Positions 9,928 through 20,500 of a DNA stretch of 64,000 nucleotides are shown in pieces. This DNA comes from Orychophragmus violaceus. Lineage: Eukaryota; Streptophyta; Magnoliopsida; Brassicales; Brassicaceae. The notes beneath the pieces are model-generated. The model saw only the letters and a list, made by a program, of their open reading frames with translations. It had not been told where the DNA came from and searched no databases. Each line of letters begins with the position of its first letter. Position 1 is the stretch's first letter. The position numbers and the translations under genes are program-made. The DNA lies in contig CM058233.1 of the NCBI GenBank assembly GCA_030180135.1, positions 27,003,615-27,067,614 of the forward strand, written 5' to 3'.

Positions 9928-10157
9928 TTCTCCTTCCTTTCAAGCTAATGACATTAAAGAAGCGCTGAGTGGGAGGCAACCCACTGGTAAGTTTGTACAT
10001 ACTTTTTGTGTTTTTATTAGTACTTTACTTGGTGTTTTTCGTTTTTGGAGTTTTTGTCGTACAGAGCTATCTAGAATCTAGAAATTGCATTGCGTCGATC
10101 GTTGCGAAGCTGTGCAACGATCGATGCAGGAGGTGGAAACCGCGAGAGATGAGTGGA
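9928..10157 (+). other. Athila downstream non-coding region with palindrome pair I
   Basis: No gene is seen. It includes GTGGGAGGCAACCCAC after pol and a pair of near-palindromes GCGTCGATCGTTGC (10092-10105) and GCAACGATCGATGC (10114-10127). This pair has an 8-bp spacer, so 22 bp between centres, and the two units are exact inverted copies of each other. An env-like gene, expected here in complete Athila elements, is absent, cut off by the LINE. Confidence 0.6.
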
Positions 10158-11054
10158 TTATCGTCTGGGATTCATGCATCTGCCAATCATAATCTTGGAA
10201 TACCCCTTGATCAACTCCATGTTGTCAAAAGGAGGAACCGAGATCTTGAGTCTCTTGGTTGCAACAACCGTCATCTTCCTAGCCCTCTTTGAAACCAAGA
10301 CGTTGCTCTGAGACATGTTTGGTATCTTAATAAAATGATGTGAGTGTAAGCTGTGTTTGAAAGTGATGAAGTTCTCTATACCCCACCCATCCAATATATA
10401 CAACCCGATATCCCACCTTTGAGAATATCCCTTAATCAATCGCCATAACTCCAAATAATTCTGACCAGAAATCCAATCCGTAAATGAAATCCTCCATATC
10501 ATTCGCCATCTTCGAAGAATACTTTTATGTAAATTGAATTGTATCCACAAAAATACTCTTTTAAAGTCGCTGTTTTCACTCATGGCAGAGTTGCAATACT
10601 TAATTCTACCTTCCCCCTCAATGAAACCTTTCGAATTCGATTTCCTTGCCCACAGATCCAGAGAAAATATAGACATGTTAATAATTAAAGGTTACCTATT
10701 AATACCTCGAATATTTTCCAAAGATCACTGCGAGTTAATATCCTGTAATCCATAAACAGATCCGCTTGAGGGAGATTCGTATCATTCCCAACCCAAGCGG
10801 AACCCATCTTCCAAAACCAATTAACTTCTCCCTTCCATTCGCGATCTTGAATCTTTCCCGAATCGGATTGCATAATATGCCCCCAATTTATCGCCAAGAA
10901 ATCAAGCGCCAGATCCCCATCCTTCGATTTTCCGTATATGAGCGATAATCGACCCAAATCATAACCCAAATCAGAACCAATATCATCTGAGATCCCTTGT
11001 CGATGAATTCGCATCAAAACCCTAACTCGTCTTCTCCATCGCCTTTTCACCTTT
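10158..11054 (-). pseudogene. LINE 5' UTR and ORF1 N-terminus, inverted
   Basis: Minus-strand piece of a non-LTR retrotransposon. ORF1 (the RNA-binding protein of the element) starts with the ATG at 10316 and reads SVPPFDNMELIKGYSKIMIG, followed by RCMNPR, which I recognise as the start of the DUF4283-type ORF1 in Brassicaceae LINEs. It ends after about 50 codons. Upstream (10317-11054) is a leader that stays partly open but that I do not recognise as a protein. The segment lies head to head with the plus-strand ORF2 that begins near 11105, a layout expected from twin-primed, 5'-inverted LINE insertion. The rest of ORF1 and the endonuclease N-terminus are missing. Confidence 0.65.
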
Positions 11055-11104
11055 TCGCCTTAGAAATAGCGTTACTCTTTTGAAATACACGTTATATATT
11101 CTAG

Positions 11105-14100
11105 CAACAAAACTATTGATGTTGAGGCAGATTTACAAGGAAATAGGGGTTTCCTATCATTTGTTTATAGTGATCCGGTACAAAAATTATGAGATCAAGT
11201 ATGGGAGAGACTAACACGTATTGGTTTGGATATGAAAAAACCATGGTTCATTATTGGGAATCTAATTACAGGGAATCATGAGAAGCGGTGGGGGGGGGGG
11301 GGGGGGGGGGGGAAGGGGGGAACAGTAAGACATCCATCGACGTTTGTCTCCATTAATAATATGATTAAGGATTGTGGCTTAATAGAATTCCCATCACTAG
11401 GGGATTCCTCATGGAGAGGGAGGAGGGGAAAGGAAATCATATGGTGTAAATTGGATAGAGCTTTAGCCAATGAGGACTGGCATACTATCTTTCCATTTTC
11501 CTTTGTGGAGTACCTGGGAATGATAGGCTATGATCATCGGGCAATCTTGGCAACTATTGAGGAAAATATTAAAAAGGCGACGTCAATTCAGATTTGATAA
11601 ACTTGGGTGGGAAAAGAGGGCATAATGGACAATAAAATTAGGATGGGAAGCTTCAGAAGATGGTCTTCGAGTAGACGTAGTATCTAGGATTAGTAGATGC
11701 AGACATGAACTGTCAAAATGGAGGAAACAAAATCTCTCATAAGGGAAGGACAAAATAAATGAGTTGCCGAAAGCCCTGGAGGAGGTTCAAAAGGATGATT
11801 CATGGACACTTGAAGAGGTTATGGAAATTACAGAAAAACTTAAGGAGGCATACAAGGACGAAGAACTATTTTGGCAACAGGAAAGTAGAAATCTTTGGCA
11901 TACATCGGGAGATCGATTTACAAAATTATTTTTTTGCATTGATGAAACAAAGGCGAGCAAGGAACATAATAGTTGGGCTACACAATTCCGGAGAGGAATG
12001 GGTCACAAAGGATAATGAGGTAGAACAGGTAGCGGTAAATTACTTTGAGGAATTATTTACTTCTACCAATCCAGAGGATTTTGGGGACTTCCTACAAGAT
12101 ATTCCAGTTTCGATTACCTCTCAAATGAACGAGAAACTTATGGAGTTAGCTTCAGAGGAGGAAGTTAGGGGAGCATTATTTATGATGCATCCAGAGAAAG
12201 CACCGGGGCCGGATGAAATGACAACATTATTTTTTCAACAGTCTTGGCTAGTTGTAAAGAAAGAGGTTACCCAATGGGTTAACATGTTTATTCAGGAAGG
12301 GAATCTTGAACTAAGGATAAATATGACAAATATTTGTTTGATTCCTAAAACAGAACGGTCGACCAGAATGACAGAAATGAGACTTATAAGCCTATGCAAT
12401 GTAGGATATAAGATCATCTCTAGGTTTTATGCCGAAGATTGAAGGGATACATGCCAAATCTGATCTCGGAGACGCAATCATCATTTGTTGCAAGGCGATT
12501 GATATCGGAGAATATACTCATTGAAAATGAAATGTTTCATGGATTGAGGAGAAACAAATCATGTCAAGGAAAATTTATGGCCATCAAAATGGATATGAGC
12601 AAAGCTTAAGATCGAATCGAATGGTCCTTCATTGAGATTCTTCTTGGAAAAATGGGTTTTGGGGCAACATCGATTGATCGGATAATGAGATGTATCTCTA
12701 CAGTTCAGTATAGTGTCCTCATTAATGGCCAACCACGGGGATCAATAGTTCCAGAGAGGGGCCTTTGACAAGGAGACCCATTATCACCTTACCTATTTAT
12801 CATGTGTGCGGAGGCATTAATATCAAATATTAAGAGAGCGGATCAGGAAAAACAGCTTACGGGGTTAAAGGTGGCAAGGAGATTTCCCTCAATTTCACAT
12901 CTGCTATTTGCAAACGACATCTTATTCTTCTGCAAAGCTAAAAAGGAGGAAGACCAGACGATTTTACGGATACTTAACGATTATGAGAAAGTTTCAGGTC
13001 AACAAAAAACTTTACAAATCATCTATTGAATTTGGACACAAGGTAAATGAGGCGGTCAAAGAGGAAATGAAGATGATTTTAGGGATCACTACGATGGGAG
13101 GTATGGGGACCTATTTGGGAATACCAGAATGTTTAAATGGATCGAAGACACAAATCTTTGGTTTTCTGCAGGATCGATTATCCGGGAGAGTAAATGGTTG
13201 GACAACTAAACTACTATCTAGAGGAGGTAAAGAGTTTATGATTAAAGCAGTTGCAACGGCTATGCCGAATCATGTAATGTCATGTTTTCGCTTACCAAGA
13301 ACAATGACTTCAAAGTTGATGAGTGTGGTTTCTCACTTCTGGTGGAGCTCGGGAGATTCAAATTCAGGTATGCATTGGATGGCATGGGAAAAACTTTGTA
13401 GAGATAAGACGGAAGGTGGTATTGGATTTCGAGCCTTCAAGGATACTAATACGGCCTTCTTGGAAAAGCAATTATGGAGGCTAATCGAAAAGCCATATAT
13501 TTTGTTTTCAAAAGTGTTCAAAGGAATATATTTTCGGAATACAGATCCTTTAGATCCAATAAGATCATATTCCCCATCTTTCGGATGGAAGAGTATTATC
13601 TCTGCTAGATCTCTGGTTAACAAAGGACTTATTAAGAGGGTGGGAACATGGGCTACCATTTCAATATGGAACGACCCGTGGATACCAGCCTATCGCCCGA
13701 GACCAACCAAACAAAAACCAAACACAGCGCTTAATGTTTCTACAGCTAATCAATTGATTGATCATCAAACAAGGACCTAGAATAAAGATTTGATTGGAAG
13801 GGTTATTGAACCAGACGATGTGGCTATTATTGAGAGCATTCCATTCAGTCGCCTTAATCGGCCTGGTTTGTTAGGATGGCATTACACAAAGACTGGAAGA
13901 TATACGGTGAAATCGGGCTACAATACAGAGAGGGGTATACCGGATATTGGAGAACATCAAATAGTTGTGGAACCAAATGTCAGACCCCTACAAGATTTCC
14001 CATGGAAAATAAAATGTCCTCCGAAAATAAAATATTTTATATGGCAAGAAATTTCAGGTTGTTTATCGGTGACGAAGAATCTAAACACAAGGTGCATTAA

Positions 14101-14887
14101 ATGTGATAAACGTTGTGTCCGTTTTGGAATGGAGGAGACAATAAACCATGTTCTCTTTGAATGTTCACCGGCTAGACAGGTTTGGACCCTTTCCCAAGTT
14201 CCAACGAATCCATAATTATTTCCTTTGGAGTCAATTTTTACAAATATGGACTACCTTTTTTGGTGAATACCATCAGATACTCATAAAAAAAAAATTCCTT
14301 GGATCTTATGGTATATTTGGAAAAGCAGAAATGACATGGTCTTCTGCCATATAGATATGAGCCCTCAGGATGCTGTTAAAATGACAAATATGGAATCATA
14401 TATATGGGAGGATGATCAGGTACTTCCAGTTGCTGAACCTGTGGCAGAACCTATTGAGTTAAGATCTTGTGGAAACGAGTTGGCCTATCATGGTCAATGG
14501 TGTTTCGTAGATAGATCCTGGAAGGAAGGTGCGAAATTTACAGATCAAGGAAGGTATAGTTGTTATGAAGGAGAAGAAAATGTTATGATTGGTGCAATGA
14601 ATATAACACAAAGTTTAACTCCGCTTCATGCAGAATTTGAGGCACTAATTTGGGCTATGGAGTCTATGAAGGTTTTACAGCGTACACATATCATATTTGC
14701 GATGGACTGTTCAGACCTGGTTAAGATTGTGTCGGAACCAGAAGGATGGCCAGCATTTTCGATACACAAAGAAGAGTTTGATCGAAGAAAAGGATACTTC
14801 TCAACCTTCAAGCTAAAACATATATCTCGCACAAGGAATTTGACAACAGATAGGCTAGCATGGAGTGCACGCTCATGCAGTCGTTGA
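11105..14887 (+). pseudogene. LINE ORF2 remnant: endonuclease C-end, RT, zf-RVT, RNase H
   Basis: A plant L1-type ORF2 protein in several frames. In order: C-terminal endonuclease (GFLSFVYSDP, then PWFIIGN, 11226-11597) broken by a poly-G run; reverse transcriptase start with HPEKAPGPDEM and ICLIPK (11759-12442); a heavily frameshifted middle; the RT active-site block reading FANDILFF (about 12908-12930) where the family has F-A-D-D, so one catalytic aspartate is replaced; the RT thumb (12950-13780, GTYLGIPECLNG); a zf-RVT region (13790-14215, KCPPKIKYFIW, CIKCD); and RNase H (14336-14887, VDRSWKEG, PLHAEFEALIWAM, MDCSDLVKIVSEP). Stops and frameshifts throughout rule out function. Copying in plants uses the ORF2 nick at target DNA; this copy is dead. 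Confidence 0.9.
11290..11320 (+). repeat. poly-G tract (23 G, then G6) inside LINE endonuclease
   Basis: 23 consecutive G at 11290-11312, AA, then six G at 11315-11320. Related LINEs have only a short glycine-coding stretch here (HEKRGG). It disrupts the reading frame and could form a G-quadruplex, or be a sequencing or assembly artefact of a homopolymer. Confidence 0.85.
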
Positions 14888-14969
14888 GTCTTCATGTTAG
14901 ACCAGAGCCACCATCATGGATAATAGATAGCTAGGTTCTATTTTTCTTATCTTTTTGTCAAAAAGTCAA
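14888..14969 (+). other. LINE 3' UTR end
   Basis: Short AT-rich 3' tail after the RNase H stop, ending in TTTTTGTCAAAAAG. A clear poly(A) and target duplication are not visible, so the exact 3' boundary against the decayed copia gag is uncertain. Confidence 0.45.
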
Positions 14970-16960
14970 AATCTAATGATCCATTTTCTCCTAAGTCACA
15001 CGTTTTACCTTTTCCTTATATTGCTCTTGTCGCCCATCCCCAAAAGTAACCTTTCGTGATTTGATAACTTTGACCTCTTCAGGTGATCCCTTGTGCCTGT
15101 CATATTCCTTGAGCAGCCTCTTTCAAAATACTACGGACTTGTGTCTTCTTGGTCATCAGCTACAAATGCCATACTACATTGGCCATTATGTGCTACAGTA
15201 CTTCCTTTGTGACGTTATGCCGCACGCTGATACATATCTGCTTTTCTGATCCAGATCTGATACTTATCCCTATATAGTTGAAAATCTTCTGAGTTGTTTG
15301 ACTCTCTCCTGAAATTGGTAGCAGTGAGCTTTGTAGTGACCGTTCTTCCCACAGTAGTAACAACCCATTGATGATATGCCAAACACCTTCTGTGTCAGGA
15401 CTGTTGTACTTGCTTGAACAAACATTGTTTTTTATGAGCTAGTTGTGGTTCGTATAGTATATCCCAAGACTGACTTGACATTTGCAGTCCTTCCGTGACT
15501 CAGAAGTTTATCCAGCTACTTAGTTCCTGCAAACATGTGGATTTTACGATGATCTTGATCTAGCTCAGACTGAAGTCGCCTAGTTACTTCTCTCTCCAGG
15601 TATTAACATGATTTCTGCCTCTTCTGACTTCTTGGCCATTGTCAATTTTTCCCTTATCAAGTTGGCACTCTCTTGACCAAGTTTCTAATTTCAGTTCTTC
15701 ATGTAGAGACTCATATTGTGATTCAAGTCGTTGATTCAACTATATCAATGCCATGTTTTCTAATCCAATTTTGATTAGTGTATCTCTTACTTCTTTGTAG
15801 TTGTTTGCAATATCTGCCTCTGGTTCTGATTCTGACTCATATCCTTCTTCTTCAACCTTGGTAAATCCCAGAAATGCTACAAAGTTGTTCACCTCTTCTT
15901 CATCACTATCATCTTCGTATTCATTATTGTTCACTCCTAGAATTGATTTATCTAGTCTTTGTTTCTGATCATTAACACACTCCAGATGAGTATGCCCAGT
16001 TCCTTTGCACCCAAAGCACTTCATCTCTCGTCTCTTAACTATTGGACATTCAGCTTTGGAGTGTACGAATCCTGCATTCATGAAATTGTATTTCTGCCTT
16101 CTTGGTTGACTTCTCACCATCAAAGGACTTTTTACTATACTTGTTAGAGCTTTGTCCTTGCTCTACACTTCTTAGAGCGCGATCAAATCTTTGAAAAATA
16201 ATACTAACCTTCGTTAGTCACATGACTTGTCGTTTCTTGTCAAAAAAACATAATGCTCTTAGGTTTTTTGACTCCATCAAGTTCGAGTTCATTGCAACAT
16301 TCCAACCAAATCATCAAAGGTCATGATTTCAGTGTTAGCTGAAACACCTAGTGCTGCTTTGTACGCCATGTACTTCGCTGGTAGACATCTTAGAAAAAAT
16401 TTGACCAACTTCTTATCCTTGTACATCTATCCAAGAAGTTATGCCTCTTAAGCTAGTAAGCTGTTTTTTACACTAAAATCAGAGAATGATTCATTATCTT
16501 CCATTTTCAATTCCTCAAACTTAGTTGCCAGAAGATCCTTTCTTGAAATCTAAAACTTCTATGTTCCTTCAAAGTGTGTCTGGAGAATGTCCCACGATTC
16601 GTTTGCCAGTTCACACCCTTGGACCAGCTCAAACTGCTTCTTAGCTACAACACAATGATTGCAGTGAGTGTTGTTCCACTTCTTTCCCTTGGACCAGATC
16701 AAACTTTCGACAATTTGAGTTCCACTTCTGTCCAGAGCTATTCCACTTTAGGTACATCCACTCCATCATCATTTTTGGTGATGATAAAACGACACCTACC
16801 TTGGAGGATAAGAGCTGAAGGGTTTCCGGATTGTAGATATCTGTCGATGAAATCTTGTATATAATGATGTGGGCACACAAATAGATTTAAGTTAATGTAC
16901 CTGTAGTTGAAATCGATCGACTTTAAGAAATCTTGACTTTGTCCAACGTCTTGCAACGCT
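14970..16960 (-). pseudogene. decayed copia gag-protease (UBN2 type)
   Basis: Right to left the minus strand shows a copia Gag: a UBN2-like part with LVQGCELANESWDILQTHFEG, DLLATKFEELKMED and KKLVKFFLRCLPAKYMAYKAAL (about 16300-16640), then a readable 127-codon stretch (15740-16123) with a zinc knuckle CFGCKGTGHTHLEC and an acidic EDDSDEEE segment, then a second knuckle CYYCGKNGHYKAHC near 15350, then a fading protease region with GWAT/GKGK near 15000-15060. Stops and frameshifts are frequent. This is a different copia lineage from copia-1 to -3, since it has two knuckles. It is cut at its 3' side by the LINE tail; no LTR is visible. Confidence 0.78.
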
Positions 16961-17572
16961 ATGCATGTTGTCTTTGCCCTAATAAGCGTAAACCTTGTTC
17001 ACCATCAATAACATGAAGAAGAATTTTTCGTAAGACATCACTGGGAAGGTAATCCATTATGAATTTGGTAATGAAGAGATGGAAATAGTCAAGAAGAATT
17101 TTAACAAATAATATTGTTCAATATTTCAGAGATTGATGCAATCGCAAATTTTTAATTATAGAGACGATGCAACCTTTGGATTATCCATAAACTTAAATAT
17201 TATTTATGTTATTCTTCTTAAATAATTAATATATATTTGTTTGCATGCATCTTCGACTGTAGTAAATATGTATATGTCCTATCAATTAATCATATACCTT
17301 GTTTGAAAAATATCTCACTAATTGAAAAGAAGTATTAACATGGAAAAAATGACCATAAAAGCATCATGACGTTGATATTAGTTTCCAAATAGTTGTTAAT
17401 TCAGTCATCAAACTGTATCAAAGTAGTCGCAATGTATTAGTCACTCAGTTAAAACTACGTGCGCAAAATAATTCTTTTTTAAGAACCTGGCCTATTTAAT
17501 CTGGGAAACCAAACCCAATTTTAAACCCAAAATATTTCAATTACCCCGCCTAAACCCAAAACCTTTTTGGGA
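16961..17572. other. gene-free AT-rich interval
   Basis: No coding sequence, RNA gene or clear repeat seen. It ends in AACCCAAA-rich sequence and a run of nine G at 17573-17581. Confidence 0.6.
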
Positions 17573-20500
17573 GGGGGGGGGATTGCTAAAACTGCCCCTA
17601 AAAAGATTTTAAGTAAAAGTGTACCCCCAAAATTGAATCAAATGAAAATTGCCCCTTCCCTCTAAGGAAATTACCGCGAAGCCCTTATGACCAAAAAAAA
17701 AAAAAACAGAAACCGCAATTACCATTATAATATTCGTCTGTGTCAGACTTCTATAGAGGTCTAATTAATTAGACTCTAATAGAAGTCTAAAATACTTTAT
17801 CAGAGTTCTCCTAGAAGTCTAATACATAATAAATTAGTATATTTAGAATTTAAAATTATAAAAAATATTTTGTCAAACTTTATATACAAAAATTAAATAT
17901 AAACAATTTAGTAGTATATAAATTAAAATTTGGTAAAATTGAGTCAAACTAAACAATATGTAAGGTAGAGTAAGTTCTAAACCTTAAAATATGCTTGGTA
18001 ATGGAACATTTAAATTATAACTTAAATATAACTTTGGGTTAGATTCATGGTTTACCAAATTTATATTTTAAATTTCAAATTTTAAATTTGCACATATGTT
18101 TTATAATGTGCATATATTTACTGAATTTGATATTTCCTAGTTGTTTTGTTTAAATATGTTCACTTATAAGTGATAAATATTAGATTTGAGGTTTCTCAAA
18201 CTTCACCGCAAAGTGAATTTTGGGGTTTCTCAGATTTCTAAGAGAAGTTTGAGACGTATTTAAGTGAAATTTTAAATTTAAAAAGTTATAAAAATAATTT
18301 GATATAAATTTTTGATACCTAAATTAAGCATAAGCATTTTGATGTATATAAATTAAAATTACATAAACTTTGATCAAATTTAAGCATTGAAGATATATTT
18401 GGTTTAAAACACCATGTAGTTTGATCTATGTTTCACATATGAAATTGAATATCATGTTTTTATCTATAGGGTTAGATTGAGAGTTTTTGAATTTTCATTC
18501 ATATTGTTACATTTACAGATAGTGGTTAGTTTGTGACTATGTTAAACGAGTTAGATGTTTATTAGAAATTTTCTATATAATATGATGCTATTTAAGTGGT
18601 AATTATTAGATTTAGGGTTTCTCAAACTTCCAAGTAAATCTGGTTCAAGTATTTAGACTTGTCATGAAGTCTTATTTTTGACTGCATATGAATTTTGAAA
18701 TTTAAGACTGTTGAAAAAATTTCAAACGAAAACTTTTAAAAAGGCGGGAAATTTATGCCTGAAAATTTCAGAATTTTCGCTCAATTCAGAAGTTCCTTCC
18801 CAGACTACATATGAAGTATGATACCATATATTTTATAATTTTTAATTGTTAAAAATCTGTCAGCAAAATTTTCCTCCAATTTCTCTCCACTTATCTAAAC
18901 CTAATCTTGTACACACATATAACAGCAAAAAAAAAAAAATCTTCACATTCTTCCTTCTCTTACAACCTCTCTTTCTCTCTCTTTTGTAAAACCTCTTTAA
19001 AATTTCTTACCCAAAAAGGTTCTCAAGCTTATTCTCTCATATGAGTTCTTATGTATGTTATTTATAGCTAATTCTCTTTGAGCTGCGAAATAGACGAGTG
19101 AATATGTTCTGGTTTAGTGTTTTCAAAAGTTTTTTAATTGAACTAATTGGGACTTTTGACATAGACTTTTGATTATACAATTTGATTTTCTCAAACAATC
19201 TTTTATTATCCATTTCCTGGAGACTTGTTTGCTAACAAATGCAAGAGCTCTGTGTTTTTGTTTTTTCAGGTGCTTGCTTTAAGGTTGAATCAGATGACTC
19301 TCCAAAGAGGCCGGTGTTGGGGCTTCTTATGTTGCTAATGGTTCCTAAAATTTTATTGTAGTACGAGGAACAAGAAGTCTGAGAGTCTAATATTAGACTA
19401 CAAACTTCCAGGTAAATCTGGTTCAAGTATTTAGACATCTCATGAAGTCTTATTTCAGACTGCATATGAAGTCTGAAATTTGAAAGTTTTTAAAAATTTC
19501 ACGCGAAAACTTTTTAAAAAGACGGGAAATTTTCCCGCTCAATTCAGAAATTACATCACAGACTGCATATGAAGTCTGATACCATGCAACAACCCAATAA
19601 AAAAAATTCTCTCTTTTTTTGTGAATAAAATCCTTACATAGGTTAATTTGGTTTATTCACAAGTTTCTCTTAATTAGAACTTTCGATTCATAAATCTTTA
19701 TTCAAACTAATACATAGGTTGATTTAGTGTAGATGCTGAAGGTGCTTTGGACAAAGCAAGAAAACATAAGAAGATAAATCTTAAACATACTCTTAAAATG
19801 GTGGAGAAGAAGAAAAAGGTAATTTCCAAGGAGGTTCACCATATATCAAAGATTGTCTATGGTGGGACTTACATGTAGGCATGGCAGACTACAACCGAAG
19901 TCTGAGAGTGAAAATTCAACATGAAGTCTGATATTAGACTACTTTTGAAGTCTGAAGTCTGATACTAGATTAGGTGTTTTTTTTCATTTTTGTAGATTTA
20001 TACTGATTATTAGTCTTCTCTTTGAACACATTGTATTATATTAGATTATTGGATGATCAAATCAAAGGAAAGAAGCTCTCCTTGTCTACTATGCTAGTAG
20101 AAAAATACAAAGTTGTATAAATTTACTTTTGTCTACTCAAATCAACAAGGAATTTTGTTCATTGAAAGTATACAACATCAGAAAAATGGGTCACCTTAAC
20201 CTTGGAAGAAAATCAATGATTTAAGAAAATTGGTTAGAAAACATTACCCCTTAGATTACATACACCAACATATGACAAACTAAAATAACATTAGGTGGTG
20301 GTGAATTTTCTTACACGTAGGAAAAATGGGTCACCTTAACCTTGGAGAAAAATATGTCACCTTAACCCTCGAGAATTTTCTTACTTGATAAAAATGTGTC
20401 ATTTGTAATATCAAGATTGCCAAAGAAGTCTGATGATATGGTCGTCAGACCTCTACTGCTGTCTGATTCTTATGAGCTAATATTTTATAAACTTAACAAG

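Noticed and set aside
18940..20300. Possible host gene with CT-rich 5' UTR inside the dyad-rich element
   Set aside because: Short translated pieces have many stops and no known domain.
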